Shown here piece after piece: positions 10,600-22,480 of a stretch of 64,000 nt of DNA (positions are counted from its first letter, which is position 1; the number at the start of each line of letters is the position of its first letter). The stretch covers positions 30,290,470 to 30,354,469 of the forward strand of contig NC_071394.1 in the NCBI RefSeq assembly GCF_022682495.2, in the 5' to 3' direction. Made by a program: the position numbers and the translations under genes. This DNA is from Desmodus rotundus. Lineage: Eukaryota; Chordata; Mammalia; Chiroptera; Phyllostomidae. The notes beneath the pieces are model-generated. The model saw nothing but the letters and a program-made list of their open reading frames with translations, had not been told where the DNA came from and did no database searches.

Positions 10600-11140
10600 G
10601 CCACTTGATATGTAATAGCTCCAGAATGGAAACAACCCGAATGGGTTAGCAATGGGTGAATGGATAACCAGACTATAAAATGGAATATTACTCAGCAGGA
10701 AAGAAACAAGCCATTGATAGACTCAGCAACTTGGACGAATGTCATTGACATTAGGCTGAGGGGAAAAAAGCTAATATCAAAGGTCTACACATTGTATAAT
10801 TCCATTCACATAACCTTTCAAAGTAATAAAATAGCAGTGATGGAGAACAGATCAGTAGACACCAGGGGTGAGGGGTGACTATTAAGTAGTAATGCGAGGG
10901 GGTGTCCCTGTGGTGATGGAACTGTTCTGCATGCTGACTGTGGTGATGTTACATGAATCTACACATGTGAAAAACTTCCATAGAACACTATAGATTTTAA
11001 AAGTACATAGAAAAATTGGTGATATCTGAATAAGATCTGTACTTGAGTTAACAGTATTAAACCAACATTAATTTCCTCATTTTAAAAATAAGATATTTCA
11101 TTTGAGACAGTTCAATAAAGCATACACATAAACTCTAGTA
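10600..11140 (+). mobile_element. Older LINE-1 3' region
   Basis: The landmarks are GGAAACAACCCGAATGGG, then GAATGGATAACCAGACTATAAAATGGAATATTACTCAGCA, then the GGGTGTCCCTGTGGTGATGGAACTGTTCTGCAT block of an old (L1M-type) LINE-1 3' UTR. It is more diverged than the copy just upstream. The 72-residue frame at 10660-10878 is a decayed ORF2 C-terminus read in part. Confidence 0.75.
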
Positions 11141-11190
11141 TTTTTTGAAACTTCTTGGGAGTCTTAAATTATTTCCCAATAAAATATATA

Positions 11191-11192
11191 TA
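11191..11192. repeat. TA target duplication, left
   Basis: The TA dinucleotide before the transposon start; its partner is 12061-12062. TA duplication is typical of Tc1/mariner-type elements. A two-base match alone is weak. Confidence 0.45.
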
Positions 11193-12060
11193 CAGTTACT
11201 TCTTATTCTTTGCGGTAGTTATGCTCTTTACATTTTCTTTGTACACTGAATTAGTGAATACTGAACCATTGCTCCTAGGAGAAATACAAAGTTAGGTTCC
11301 CATAAGCCTCTGGTCACAACATTTTTAACAAATAATCAATATAATCTAAGCCTGTTTTTTGTATGTTTCTGTTTAAGGACACCTTATTTCATATCTACTG
11401 TTGGTTCATTAACAGTGAGCTCTTAGTTAACAGTTCCATAACTTAAGCCTGAACAAAGCTTGTCCATCACACACCTTTTCTTCGTAATAACATCATAGCC
11501 TTCTTGCATTAAGGGATACAAAACAGGACTCCAGCACTATGCTCTATTTTAAATTGTGAAATCCCCAACAAAAACCTCAAGAATTTGAAGAGCATGGTGG
11601 TAAACAGAGGGCAAAAAGGACCCTTGTTTATAGTACAATATAAGAACTGAAACAAGAAGGCACAGCTTTGCTTTGTCTAATCTCAGTTGGGAAAGTGTGT
11701 GTTGAGCAAGTCAAATTTTTATGGTTCTGTGTACAACAAAATGATTATGAAAGAGCTACCGGTATTTTAAAAAAGATTTTATTTATTCATTTTTAGAGAG
11801 AGAGGAAGAGAAGGAGAGAGGGAGAGAAATATCAATGTGTAGGTGCCTCTCAAGTGCCCCATACTTGGGGACCTGGTCCGCAGCCCAGGCATGTGCCCTG
11901 ACTGGGAGTTGAACTGGCAACCCTTTGGTTCACAGCCTGCACTCAATCCACGGAGCTACACCAGTCAGAGGAAACCACCAGTATTGACTTTGGGATTATG
12001 AACACATTTTAGTGAATAGGTGATGAGCAAATAAAGATTCTGTGAATAATTAGGATTGAT
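11193..12060. mobile_element. Tc1/mariner-type (Tigger-like) non-autonomous DNA transposon, interrupted by a Ves SINE
   Basis: The left end CAGTTACTTCTTATTCTTTG and the reverse complement of the right end (ATCAATCCTAATTATTCACA) are diverged versions of one terminal inverted repeat. The body has a recognisable old mammalian DNA-transposon sequence: CTGAACCATTGCTCCTAGGA, GTTAGGTTCCCATAAGCCTCTGGTCACAACATTTTT and, after the SINE, TTTGGGATTATGAACACATTTTAGTGAAT. TA flanks both ends. I recall this family as Tigger/MER44-like, but the exact name is uncertain. It encodes no protein. Confidence 0.6.
11767..11971 (-). mobile_element. Ves SINE (bat tRNA-derived), reverse orientation
   Basis: On the plus strand it reads as the reverse complement of a Ves element. 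An A/T-rich tail (TTTATTTATTCATTTTTAGAG) comes first, then a purine-rich GAGAGAGAGGAAG tract, AATATCAATGTG, CAGGCATGTGCCCTGACTGG, the inverted B box around GAGTTGAACTGG, and the head near ACACCAGTCAG. The body is moderately diverged. Flanks CTACCGGTATT and CCACCAGTATT are an imperfect duplication, consistent with an older copy. It sits inside the DNA transposon at 11193-12060. Confidence 0.9.
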
Positions 12061-12062
12061 TA

Positions 12063-12844
12063 TGCATGTCTATATATGTCTCTTTTTACATATACATACC
12101 ACTCACATATATTACACATAGACACACATGCACACGTGTACATGTCTATTTTTAATATGACATGGTAGTTGCAAAAGAGACTGAAGTTTAAATTTATGAA
12201 GTGACATACTATAAAATAAAACTGCAAATGTCATCTCAACAGGGAAAACAATCTCTGACAAACTCAGTTGAGGGTTGCTCGCATTTTCTTCGCAGTTTAG
12301 AATTTGCAACTTTTCCTGAATCTTGGGGTTTTTTTGGTCTCTAACGTTTAATTGCTATGGCTAGGACTGACCTTTGTCAGCATCATTCTGAAGGTTATGT
12401 GGGTTTTTCATCTATCAGCATCCCCTTTTTGTGTCTTTTATTTCCCCAACCCACAGTTAAACATTTGAACTTAGGTGACCAATGGCCCTAAACTCTAACT
12501 TCTACTTCCAATGACTCATAAGCTTTTCCGAAAGCAGCTGATGATGTCCTTTCCATAAAGGTGTAAATGACTGCTAAAGGTCAGTGAAGGTCCCCTTTTA
12601 GGGACCAATTTCCTATTTGACTTAGACAAAGAAAACTAAGTTCAAGTAAGATATAGTTTTAGGCCTTGACCCACTGGATGGAGAACACACACTCTTCACT
12701 CATCGGGAGTTTTATACGCCAAAATATTAGCAGTGGTTAGCTATGGCTTGCAAGATTATGGTTTGGTTTTAGCTATTTTTTTATGAAACTGTGAATAATT
12801 ATGTTCAAATTATGAATTATTTAAAATGAAAAGTTAAATATATT
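12063..12844. other. Unassigned interval with short CA/TG-rich patch
   Basis: A CACACA/TGCACACGTGTACATG patch lies at about 12110-12145. Otherwise there is no gene or repeat I can name. Confidence 0.45.
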
Positions 12845-12970
12845 TTTGGGTTTTTTTTCCTATTTTTGAATGCTGTTCAATTGCTGTTGTCCCCATTTCC
12901 CCCCATTAGTCACTTCGGCCCTGCCCACCCCCACCTCTCACTTTAGCTTTTTTTCTCTTTTTGCTTACCT
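12845..12970 (-). mobile_element. Young-type LINE-1 3' UTR fragment, antisense
   Basis: TGTTCAATTGCTGTTGTCCCC followed by a C-rich CCCTGCCCACCCCCACC tract is the reverse complement of the G-rich LINE-1 3' UTR type seen at 2100-2200, in shortened and diverged form. Confidence 0.55.
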
Positions 12971-14664
12971 ATGTTTTCTAATTTTTCTGCAATGAATTTC
13001 CATGATTTCAAGAAACAACAATCATTGTAAAACTGAAAAAACATGTATATTGGTAGGATGAGTATCATGGGAAAACATTCTCGGTATTCCTGAAGCCATA
13101 CTTCCTAGCTAGTTGCCTGTTTTAAAAGCCTGTCCTAATCATATTGGATTTGGGTGCTCTGTTAATAAGAGTAAAAATAGACATAGTTTTCTGAAAACTA
13201 ATAGCTGTTTTCTTCCTCATTGGACTGTGTGCTTTTCACTGTTAGGAAAGATGGGCTTTTAAAGGTCTCAAGAGGAATCCCACTTCTCACTATTATTAGG
13301 AATGACTGGAGCTCTTCCTGCCCCTGCTGGAAGGGTGTTTTAGTGATGGCAAGCCTGAAGCTCTTTTTGACAATCTGGAATGGCCCTTCATTCTTGGTAT
13401 CTATAACCATTATACTTTCCATTATGAGTAAATTGCTTTTCCTCTCTTTGGTTTCTCTCTAATCCCTTGTAGGCATATGCTAGTTCTGGAACTCTTATAT
13501 AGTCTCTGGTTAGTGTATTTCTGAGGAGTTAGATAAGGCCAAGCTTTAGTTAAGCTCTGCATAGCCGAGTGACATAGGGCTGTTTTTGGCTAACGGCCTT
13601 TTAATTTTCCAAGTGCTCAAATGGAATCATTTAAAATATAAAATGTATGAACATCTTTTCTCTGAACTAAATGGTACTCTTTTTCTTGGCTTAATTTCCT
13701 CTAGACATAAAAATTAAGACTCTTTCACCAGTACCAGTGATCAGTAATGCTGTACATTTTGCCAGACTTAGAGATTAGATAAGCATTTTGGTTTCCAGTA
13801 GTGTTTTCATGGAATTATCTCTATTCAGGTCAAATTCTATTTTGAGAACCCCAGCTGATTCAACAGCTCACAATTTGTACTTTTGGTCTCAAAGTAAATA
13901 CTTGATTTAACTCAAGCCGAGAGAACTGCACTTGTATTTGAGCCCTGACCCATGTAATTTTGATATCCATTAGCCCTTACTATGGGATATAATTGGATGG
14001 ATCAGATGCTTGGTAGGTTCATGCAAACAGTGGGGAAAGCATTCAGGCCATTTTCTTTCCAAGGCAAACAGTGAGTCCGTTGGTCCAAGTAGGAATTGCC
14101 AATTAGGCCTCACTCCTCCTCCACCACTTCCTTCCGCTTTGTGTTGTTGGGCCCTGAGTGCAGAGAGATGAAGACAGAGGATTTTAAAATAGGAATACAA
14201 CTCCCTGACATAAACGTGGATCCCCCAGAGCCTTCTGCAGCCATTTCTCCTGAGACGCAAGGCAGAGCGGGTGGGACAGAAAGAATACCTAAGCAGGAAC
14301 TGAGTCATTACCAAAGACGAAGTTCAGACCTCAAGGGTAGTTAGGAATCTAGGGTGTTGATTTGTAAGCAGGTAGCACAGGAGTGTTCACACAAGAAAGA
14401 AAGAGACCCTTGAAGTCCAGAAGTGAAGCCAAATCAAAACCTGAGGCGACCAGGCAGTCACCAGAGGCAGCTACTGGGACTCAAGCACAGTGCTCTTTGG
14501 CAACATTGCTGTCCTTTTGCCCAACAGGAAGCCTGCAAGCATGCCTGTTCTGACATAAGGGGACCATAGAGTGGGCAGTAATTCTTAAGTCAATGCTTGA
14601 AATTAACCACCAATGATAAAATAATTATTGTGATAGCTACCTTTTTTTTTTGACTGCTTACAAA
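12971..14664. other. Long unassigned interval
   Basis: No exon or repeat identified. Complementary frames at 13198-13462 and 13970-14344 overlap on opposite strands and show no domain. A ten-T run precedes the MIR at about 14641-14652. Confidence 0.45.
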
Positions 14665-14835
14665 TGCTATATATATACTATAGGCAATTTCCGTACCTGC
14701 GCCTGTTCCACGCAGTCTTCACAACATCCCTTCCATTGTACAGATGAACAGACGGAAGCTCAGAGAACTTTATTCTAGTTCAAGCAGCTGATGAGAGAGA
14801 AGATTCGAATTTGAAAGCATGTCAATCTGACTTCG
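14665..14835 (-). mobile_element. MIR SINE, antisense
   Basis: The reverse-complement MIR order is seen: ...CAGTCTTCACAACATCCC, then TTGTACAGATGAACAGACGGAAGCTCAGAGA, then GCAGCTGATGAGAGAGAAGATTCGAAT. Diverged but clear. Confidence 0.75.
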
Positions 14836-15544
14836 AAGTTCGCAGAGAGATCAGAGCCGAACGTTCCTATAAGGCCCTCGGTCTGTGTTGTGTGTCCACG
14901 ACTCAGTGTTTCTGCATTTCATATCCAAATACATACAGTGTGCTTGGCTATGCATTTCTAGTTCCTCTCCTCCTCCCACTGAGAAAAATGTGTAGTAAAA
15001 ATCTTACTTTGATGTGGCAGTGCTGAGTCCGTCTATTCTTAACACAGTTAATAACAGTGTTGATAATGTCCTCTTTTATAGCATGTGTATGCTTTTAACC
15101 CTTGGGCATCAGTTTTTTGAGAGCAACTTTATGGCGTTAATAATTTGGGAATTGACCACTATTTGTATGGGTGAAAGGGAACCCATTTTCCTGATCACTT
15201 TAGTTTTAGATTGTGTTTTATGCATCTTGTCATAGAGAACTAATAACACTATCCATTTCAAAAGGACATCTCCTGGTGCAGTTTGGGATTTTGAGTATTT
15301 CAGCCTTTTATTACAAAACTGATGGATTTTTTTTCATCTCTTGGTTCCTTACAGTTCTTAACATGGTGATCTGAATATCATAGGTATTTTAGAAAACTTG
15401 TCAATTACCAAATGAATGAATGCTTAGACATGTAATGGGTAGAGGTTCAGATTAGACCCATGTCACCATACATTCACGGCAGTACCGATATTTGGTGAGG
15501 ACATTGCTCACCAGTCACTACGGTTCATTTCATTCCTACTGTTC

Positions 15545-15790
15545 CACTACTCATAATGATCATTTATATTTATTTAATGCTTGGCATGTGCCAGGCACCT
15601 GAGAAAACGAGTTTAGAGCAGTTCAATACACAGGCACACTCGGGAAAAGGCAGTGAATCTTGGATTTAAACCCAGCTTTTGGGCTCCAAAGATCACATTC
15701 TTCCTTAACACTACTGTGATGGAGAAAGAACTTGCCACTTCGGGTTGAACCAGGGTTGTGGACCCAGCCTGAGGCCCATGCTCAGCAGCT
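15545..15790 (-). mobile_element. MIR SINE, antisense
   Basis: It opens with TTTAATGCTTGGCATGTGCCAGGCACC and, further on, has GGATTTAAACCCAGCTTTTGGGCTCC, the inverted MIR head region. The middle part is decayed. Confidence 0.65.
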
Positions 15791-16009
15791 ATGTTTTTCA
15801 ACAGATGCTATTGATATGATGCAAAAGACTAGGCAGGAACAGCTAATGACCAACCTATATTTTATTTAGTTGGAATTACATGGAAGTAAAGTTGGACCCC
15901 AAAAAGTTTGGCTTTCCATAAATTGTCCCACTAAATTAAGTTAGTCAAATTCAGACTTAGGACGCATACAAAAAGCAGATAAATCATAACAGCACTTTGA
16001 AATCTTTCT

Positions 16010-16200
16010 ATGTAACAGGAATTTTATATAAATTATTTTATGTAATCCTCACTGCAATCTTCTGAAGTTAGTACTACTTTTATCCTCGTTTTATAGACAG
16101 TGATGCTGAGATGAAAGAAAAAAAAAGGTGAAGCCCCAGATCACCCAGCAGTAAATGGTATGGCCACAATTGCTCTACTGAAAAGCTCACAACTGCACTA
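16010..16200 (-). mobile_element. MIR SINE, antisense
   Basis: The inverted MIR core is present: TTTTATGTAATCCTCACTGCAATCTTCTGAAGTTAGTACTA, then CCTCGTTTTATAGACAGTGATGCTGAGA, then GATCACCCAGCAGTAAATGG. Confidence 0.8.
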
Positions 16201-16904
16201 ATTCCATAAGTAAAAGCAAAATGAAGATCAAACAGTATTTTCTGATTCTGAGAACTGTTTATCATATAGTTTTATAGCTACATGCAGACAAGAAATTTTG
16301 TACACCTGTATGTGTTCAATGGCACATATTGTTATTTTGGGAAGATTTGTTTGTTTCCTTTTGATAGAGGGCAACGGAAAGCCATAAACCTCAGTGTTTT
16401 CTATTCCTTCTTCAGTGTGTGGTATTTCTCCCTTCAGGTTGCTGTTGGGCAGCACGGGCAACATTGCCCACTGCCTGGCACACGACTGCAGTCACAGAGG
16501 CCCCACTTCACTGAGGGAGACTGCAGATTCTGCTATGAGACTTAGCCGGGCCGGTTCTTCGCTTCACTGTGGGACCTCAAATAAATATTGTTGTTTTTTA
16601 TAATAATATTTATTAAGCATCTCCATGGTTGCCAGCCCTGAAGGAAAGATCTCATGGGGGAAACACTTTGCATATGGAGTGTTTAGGTAGCGATGAAGGA
16701 TCACACAGCTATTCCCAGGACTGCTGGGAGCCTGGACGTTGTGTTGCTGGTGAAGTGCTTTAAGCTTCTCTGATTGAAACAACTATGTCAGCTCCTTTGG
16801 GATACAGTTTTATTTCAGTGATGGGGTGACCCATGTGTTAAGCTGCACTACTTCTTCAGAACTTTGTCTGAGAAGGAATTCTACCTGGCATCTTAATGTT
16901 CATC
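16201..16904. other. Unassigned interval
   Basis: Overlapping short frames at 16228-16782 on both strands have no recognisable product. A GC-richer patch lies at 16440-16560, holding GGCAGCACGGGCAACATTGCCCACTGCC with inverted-repeat character (GGGCAA...TTGCCC). Confidence 0.4.
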
Positions 16905-17060
16905 TTATTTTAAAGTAATTATGCATTGAGCACTCTCTTCACCCAAGGCATACTTTTAGGTGCTTCAGATAATACAAAGATAATTAAAACACGATCCTTG
17001 ACCTACAAACAGTTATAATCCCTTACAATACAAGTACAGATAACTAGAAAATAAAACAGG
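16905..17060 (-). mobile_element. L2 3' end, antisense
   Basis: ATTGAGCACTCTCTTCACCC...GGCATACTTTTAGGTGCTTCAGATAATACAAAG follows the inverted L2 3' pattern (TTATTGAGCACC...GGCACTGTGCTAGGCGCTGG...ATACA in the family, from memory). Diverged. Confidence 0.6.
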
Positions 17061-19119
17061 AAGGGGTGAGTAACACCCAAAAGGTACGGAACCATGGCCC
17101 ATGGAGTGCTTCCGTACAAGATGTCAGCAGCAACAGTTATCAGAGTTTCCGAGCGCGTAGAATATGCCAAGGCACCAGCATGAGAGCGTTACATGAATTA
17201 TTGTATGAATTTCTCAAACAACCGCTGGGTCCCATGCATCATCCTCTTCTCTGCCTGAGATTCTAACCAGCAGAGAAATAAAGGAAAGGGTGGAGTAACA
17301 AACTATGAACTTTATTATTGATAAGAGCTACTTTAGTGAATGTAGCTTGGGATGACACCAAAATAATGTTTCTAACTTCTTATCGAGATGTTGGAAAAAA
17401 CCATTCTGAAGGAAAGTTTGAGTTGGCAGAGCAAATATTGTCCTCAAAGCCATCACCTCCCACTAAAGCCAGTTGAGACAGGAGGAGAAAACGAGAAAAT
17501 TCCCTGTATGCAGGGCCTTTGGTAGATTAGCTCCACGTGGTTAAGAACAATAGCTGTGGCTACTGACCAGGAATTACAGACCAGGTATCTCATCCCATCT
17601 CCCCGGGAGGATGAGGGAGAGACCTTGAGTATTTAGGGAAATCCTTTCTCATGGAAAGGAGGTGTAGGGAATGAGCTCTTCTCTCCACCGATTTCCTGGT
17701 TTTAATTTTCTTTACTCACTGGCTTTACGCAACAGGTGCTTGGTAACCTATGGGTGTGGCTTTCCCCCTGAGGAGGAGGTGGACTTATCAAGGCAGTCAG
17801 TCCCACCTGTGTGAGGCCACTCCTTCCTTTCAGGGACCTCCAAAGAGCAGAGTAGATTTTGTCCCAGGAAGCTCTGAAATGGGTTAGAGCAGAGCATTAT
17901 TTAAATGCAATTCCATGCCACATTGTAACCACAGCCAAAGATTGGTTATAATATTAGTTAAAATATTGGTTTATTATTTCCATATTATTTCTAGCAATGT
18001 GTAAAATATAGCAATTAGATATTCAAAATGGAATCTTAACATGGCCCAATATTAAAATGTGTAAATGTACATTAATAAAATGCCAATAGAAGTGTCCTCA
18101 ATTTAAATAGGGAAAGCTCTCTTATCAATTTTTCTTGAAGTAACTAAAACCTCAAAACAGTTCCTCTTGCAAGTTAAAGACTCAAAACATTAAAGCTCAA
18201 TGAAATTAAGAACCAAATGAAATAATCTTTCCCTGGAAGGTTTATTTTAAGTCCAAAATTCACCCTCTGCCCAATTTCCAACTGAGGGGTTCTTGCTTGT
18301 CAGGTGGGCAGCTGGAATTCCCCCCACAGAGGCTGCCTGGGCTGGACTATGTCTCTCTGGAGTACGGTTCCTTTGAGACTTCTAAAGCTGTACTAGTTCA
18401 ATGCCATGTCTCTAAGTTTTTTATCCTTTGAAAAAAACCTCAGAAACAGGCAAGTTTATGACAGCAGAGGCCTCAAACCTCTCATCCTACCATATTCAGG
18501 AAACTAAGAACTAATGGCAATCGGAGATGAGAAGCAATTTCAGTTTCTTAGAAGGTGGTTAGACTCTGTCAGTCACCCAGAATCATATGTCAATTCATAT
18601 GCAAGAAATCTCTACTAAGAGGGCACTCAGCAATGACTGCCTATGGGATGGGAGATGCTTTGAGACTTGTGAAACTTTGCAAAACTTAGAAATTTTCAAT
18701 GGAGCCGGTTTCAGTCCCCAGATCTTAGGTGAGATGGGTTTTGTTGTTTCAATCAACATCCAAACTTGTTTTTCCACTTCCCCGGGAGACCCAGTTTCTA
18801 ACACTCTCAGCCAGCACTGAGGTGGGCTGTGTATGGTGACACAGCCCCACCATCTTCCGTGAGCCATACTGGCTTCTCCACAGCCTGCTGCTAGGGGATT
18901 ATTTAGTTCTGTAACACCTGCCTTTATGGAAGGGGCCCCATTCATGCCCACATGTTTTTTCAGCAGGATAATTGCCCCTAGCAGATATGTGAAATGGAGC
19001 TGTCATCATTGCTCCTAAAGATTGTGTCCCTAGGAGTTTGGTGACTCCCACTACCTCTGCCATGTGCTTCTCAGGGCACTGTTCTTCTGCTTTTCCTTTT
19101 TTTTTTTTTTTTAAAAAAA
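17061..19119. other. Long unassigned interval
   Basis: No gene found. Section 17900-18240 is A/T-rich and repeat-free to my eye. Antiparallel frames of 77 and 118 codons at 18587-18951 overlap and have no recognisable domain. A 16-T run lies at 19097-19112. Confidence 0.4.
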
Positions 19120-19240
19120 ACCTCATTTCCAGTGGAAAATTTTAAACATGTTCAAAGGTAGACAGAATAATATAATGAATTCTTTATTTACCTATTGCAT
19201 AGGTTCAAAAATTATTACCTCATGCATGATTTTGTTTTTC
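19120..19240. mobile_element. Possible ancient LINE-1-like relic
   Basis: AAAGGTAGACAGAATAATATAATGAATTC followed by ...GGTTCAAAAATTATTACCTCATGC resembles a common old LINE-associated motif (AGAGAGAATAGTATAATGAACC... in other mammals, from memory). Short. Confidence 0.4.
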
Positions 19241-19621
19241 TCGATTTCTGAATATTTCAGACCTTGAGGAGACTTCCTTTCTGTTGCATCTTTCTCTGCA
19301 ACCCTGGAACATGCGTTCATTGCTTCTATTCCATCAGCTCTTCCCCTCCTCCCCTGGCAAAACTCTTCTAACGATTAAACCCTTTTCTTCTCTAATACAT
19401 ACAGCACTAAAGCTTCTGGCTGGGAAAGAACACATATCTTCCTTTCAAATTTTCTTTTCTTCTAATCTCACACTTGTGTTTTCTGGTATATTCCTTTAGA
19501 TTTTGTTAGACAGGGTCTCCCACAGTGAAAGCTGTGGTGTGATTCAATTCCAGGTGTATTAAAAGCATCCATTATTCAAACAATCTTTCAGTACATTCAG
19601 CAAATATATATGTGTATATTA

Positions 19622-19823
19622 ATTTTTACAAAATACGTTTATTGATTTTTAGAGAGAGAGGGAGGGAGAGAGAGACAAAAACATCAGTTGGTTGCCTCCC
19701 ATACGCACCCTGACTGGGAACCAAACCCACAACCTAGATATGTGCCCTGACCAGGAATCAAGCCCTCAACCTTTCAGTGTACAGGATGACATTCCAACCA
19801 ACTTAGCCACACTGGCTAGGGCT
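19622..19823 (-). mobile_element. Ves SINE, reverse orientation
   Basis: It runs from the inverted A/T tail (ACGTTTATTGATTTTTAGAGAG) through the GAGAGGGAGGGAGAGAG tract, AAACATCAGTTGGTTGCCTCC and CACCCTGACTGGGAACC. The internal duplicated ATATGTGCCCTGACCAGGAATC block follows, and the head is ...TAGCCACACTGGCTAGGGCT. This is the longer two-block Ves form. Flanks AGCAAATATAT and AGCAAGTATAT are an imperfect duplication. No protein is encoded. Confidence 0.9.
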
Positions 19824-19834
19824 AGCAAGTATAT

Positions 19835-20395
19835 TTTAAGCATCAACTAAATACCAGGGATTTTTCTTTGCCTAGGCCTCTAGCGGTGCAAAGGGCCAAG
19901 TACCCTTGTCTTCAATATATAGCATTATTCCACTGGAGGGAGAGACAAGAAACGCACTTGGTAAAATGTAGGTATATCAGATGGTGAAAAGTGCCTTGAA
20001 GAAAAAGCAGAGAGACATCTAGAGGTGCCTGGGGATTGGGGCAGGTTTGTTGTAGCTTAATATAGGGTGGTCAGGGAAGGCCTGGCTGAGAAGGGAACAT
20101 CTGAGCCAGGACCTCAGGGGCAGGTGAAGGATGAGCCTAGCTCCTATCTGGGGAAGAGTGTTTTAGGTAAGGGCATAGCAGGGCACAAGCCCTGAAGCAG
20201 GAGTGTGCTGGAATACAAGGAGGTGGTAAGAAAGGGGTGGAAAGTGCGAAGGGAGTAGTAAGAGCCGAGGCAGAGATGAGAAGATGGGGCAGAGCTAGGG
20301 CTTGTGGGCTGATCTGGGGGCTTGGCTTTTACTCTCATTGGAATGAGAGCTTTAGAAGGACTCGGAGCAGGGGAGTGACAAGAGATACTCTCCCA
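19835..20395 (-). mobile_element. L2 LINE, antisense
   Basis: The inverted L2 3' region is readable over about 550 bases: AGGGAGAGACAAGAAACGCAC, GGTCAGGGAAGGCCTGGCTGAG, AGGGCACAAGCCCTGAAGCAGG, GAGGCAGAGATGAGAAGATGGGGC, GGGCTTGTGGGCTGATCTGGG and GCAGGGGAGTGACAAGAG, all in L2 order. The frames at 20144-20521 are read-throughs of this repeat. Confidence 0.85.
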
Positions 20396-20710
20396 ACCAT
20401 TAGACAAACACTGACCCCAGGCCTGGTTTTGATCTATCATTACTCTGCCTGGTACCCCTTTACTGTGGCTCATCTCTTAGATAAGTGCCTTTCGTTAGAG
20501 TCCAATTTCATGAATTCCTAAGGCAGCCTTCCTTAGAGTGCAGACAATATTGTTATCTCTGTCTATAATGGTTGTACACCTCAAAACTCACAAATCACGC
20601 TGTGAGTATTCTTCTCTGATGTCCTGGCCTTCCCTGCTTAAATCTGTCCAGATTTTCTGCAGCCACGTGAAACAGCTCTCCTGGCCTTCCCAAGGCAATT
20701 CTCTGATTGC

Positions 20711-20730
20711 TTTTTTTTTTTTTTTTTTTT
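20711..20730. repeat. Poly(T) tract
   Basis: Twenty consecutive T, just left of the antisense LINE-1. It may mark an inverted poly(A) tail. Confidence 0.95.
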
Positions 20731-20739
20731 GCATAGATC

Positions 20740-21050
20740 ACTATTTTATTTTATTTTTAAAAAATTATTTTATCATTGTTCAATTACACTTGTCTGCATT
20801 TTCTCCCCACCCCTCTACCCCACCCCAGCCAGACCCACCTCCCTCCCCTGCTTCCACCCTCCCCCTTGGTTTTGTCCATGTGTCCTTCATAGTAGTTCCT
20901 GAAAACCCTTCTCCCCACTGTCCCTTCCCCCTTTCCTTCTGGCTACTGTTAGATTGTTCTTAACTTCATCTCTGGTTATATTTTGTTTGCTTTTTTCTTC
21001 TGTTGATTATGTTCCAGCTAAAGGTGAGATAATATGGTATTTGTTCACTG
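20740..21050 (-). mobile_element. Young-type LINE-1 3' UTR, antisense
   Basis: This is the reverse complement of the 3' end at 1900-2220. In order it reads TTATTTTATCATTGTTCAATTACA, a long C-rich tract (20800-20870), CCATGTGTCCTTCATAGTAGTTCCTGAAAACCC, CATCTCTGGTTATATTTTG, and TTATGTTCCAGCTAAAGGTGAGATAATATGG. Only the 3' UTR plus the very end of ORF2 is present. The 141-residue frame at 20538-20963 is a chimera across its edge and is not a gene. Confidence 0.9.
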
Positions 21051-21059
21051 TGTACTTGT

Positions 21060-21300
21060 AACTTATGGCTCAGGCTTTCAACCATTACCTGGATTCTGCC
21101 CCTCTCTAGGCGAGTCATTTCAGATTCTGCCTCTGTGATACTGCATCTCCTCTTCTGTGAGACTTCTCTGACTTCCAGTAATTCTTTCTCATACAGCTGT
21201 AATTAAGCCATTTCTCCTATTTCTGGTGCTCTATGACAGAGCAATTTGATCTATTACTTTTCCTTCCCCTGTTTGCCTGTCTCCTGGCCTTCAGGAGTAA
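21060..21300 (+). mobile_element. L2-like LINE fragment
   Basis: The pyrimidine-rich L2 3' style order CTTCTGTGAGACTTCTCTGACTTCCAG...CTGTAATTAAGCC...CCTGTTTGCCTGTCTCCTGG...CAGGAGTAAG. Diverged; moderate support. Confidence 0.5.
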
Positions 21301-22384
21301 GTTTATGTTTCATGGCCATCCAGACTATGTCCTAAGACCTCAGCATTTTTTCCTAAAGAAGCATCCATCCTTCTTCAGTTTAATCAGTGGTCTTCCTTGG
21401 CTTATTTTCATTATCGGGGTCCAGCAGTACCCACTGAGGCTAGGACCTAGATTATGGAGTCTCCAAGCAGCCTTCAGGAATTTATCCAATTCCCAGCACC
21501 AGCTCTGGCATGCCAGGTAATTATTATCACGGATCAGCAGATCTCAGAAAACCTGAACTTTTCACTCTAGAACAAGGTTGCTCATTGTCACCCTGTTAGA
21601 ATAATGAAATTAACAAAATGTGACCCCTGAAGTTGGACACAAATCTATGCAGGTATTTCTTCTTTAAGCACGCAGAGATTGAAATTTAAGTGGTCTGGCA
21701 GGAGGAGAAAAGAAGGGTTCTTAGATATAATCTCTTTTAAGGACAAGGAAACTATATCTTATTGCCCTGAACTGCCAAAACTCATTTTTATGGAATCAAA
21801 TCCATGAAGAATTGGCTACGGTTCATGTAATATTGTGTGTTAGAATTTGCACTTGGTTCCTCTACTTACTTAAGCTGTGTGAAAAAAATGCCTGTTGCCA
21901 GCCCACTTCCCACTGGCTACTCAGAGAGTATTATTACTCCATTTAGGAATTATACCATAGAAAGAGACTTCAACTGAAGCAATTTTCAAATGGTAGAATT
22001 TGAGGATGTGCTGGGCCATTTAATCTTCCATCCCTGCTACCCTATCCTGATTATCTTGCAGCAACAAGTGACCCCTTTTGAAAAGCCCACATGAGACTCT
22101 CTACTTCTGAAGTTCACCAGGCACAAATATTACACCTAACATTTTGGACCTTTTTCACTCAATAGCTGGTAATCCTGCAAAAGTTCTTAACTGGAGAGAT
22201 TTTTCAACCAGGTCAGCATATTTTCCTGAAGCAATTCGACTTTGGTCAGGGTATCCAGAATTAGTTTCCAGAGACCCATGGATCACACTTCCTCAGTAGT
22301 AGGTGGGGTGAGGTTGTGAATTTTGACAAACTGATTACAGACAAATTTGGATGGGCTGCACATACATGTTCACTAGCAGCAGGC
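21301..22384. other. Unassigned interval
   Basis: No gene or repeat recognised. The 95-residue frame at 21233-21520 begins inside the L2-like piece and has no domain. Confidence 0.45.
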
Positions 22385-22480
22385 TTCTCATGCATTTATT
22401 CATCAAATATTTATTGAATAACTACTTTATTTCAGGTGCTACTTTGATGCACAGTTTACTGGGTTACACAGGAGCCTAAA
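22385..22480 (-). mobile_element. L2 3' tip, antisense
   Basis: CATTTATTCATCAAATATTTATTGAATAACTACTTTATTTCAGGTGCTACTTTG is the inverted L2 terminal motif. It is one of two starts of this kind 500 bases apart, so it is probably a separate short copy. Confidence 0.6.

Noticed and set aside
20538..20963. 141-codon frame
   Set aside because: It runs through a poly(T) tract into an antisense LINE-1 3' UTR, so it is a chimera of repeat sequence.
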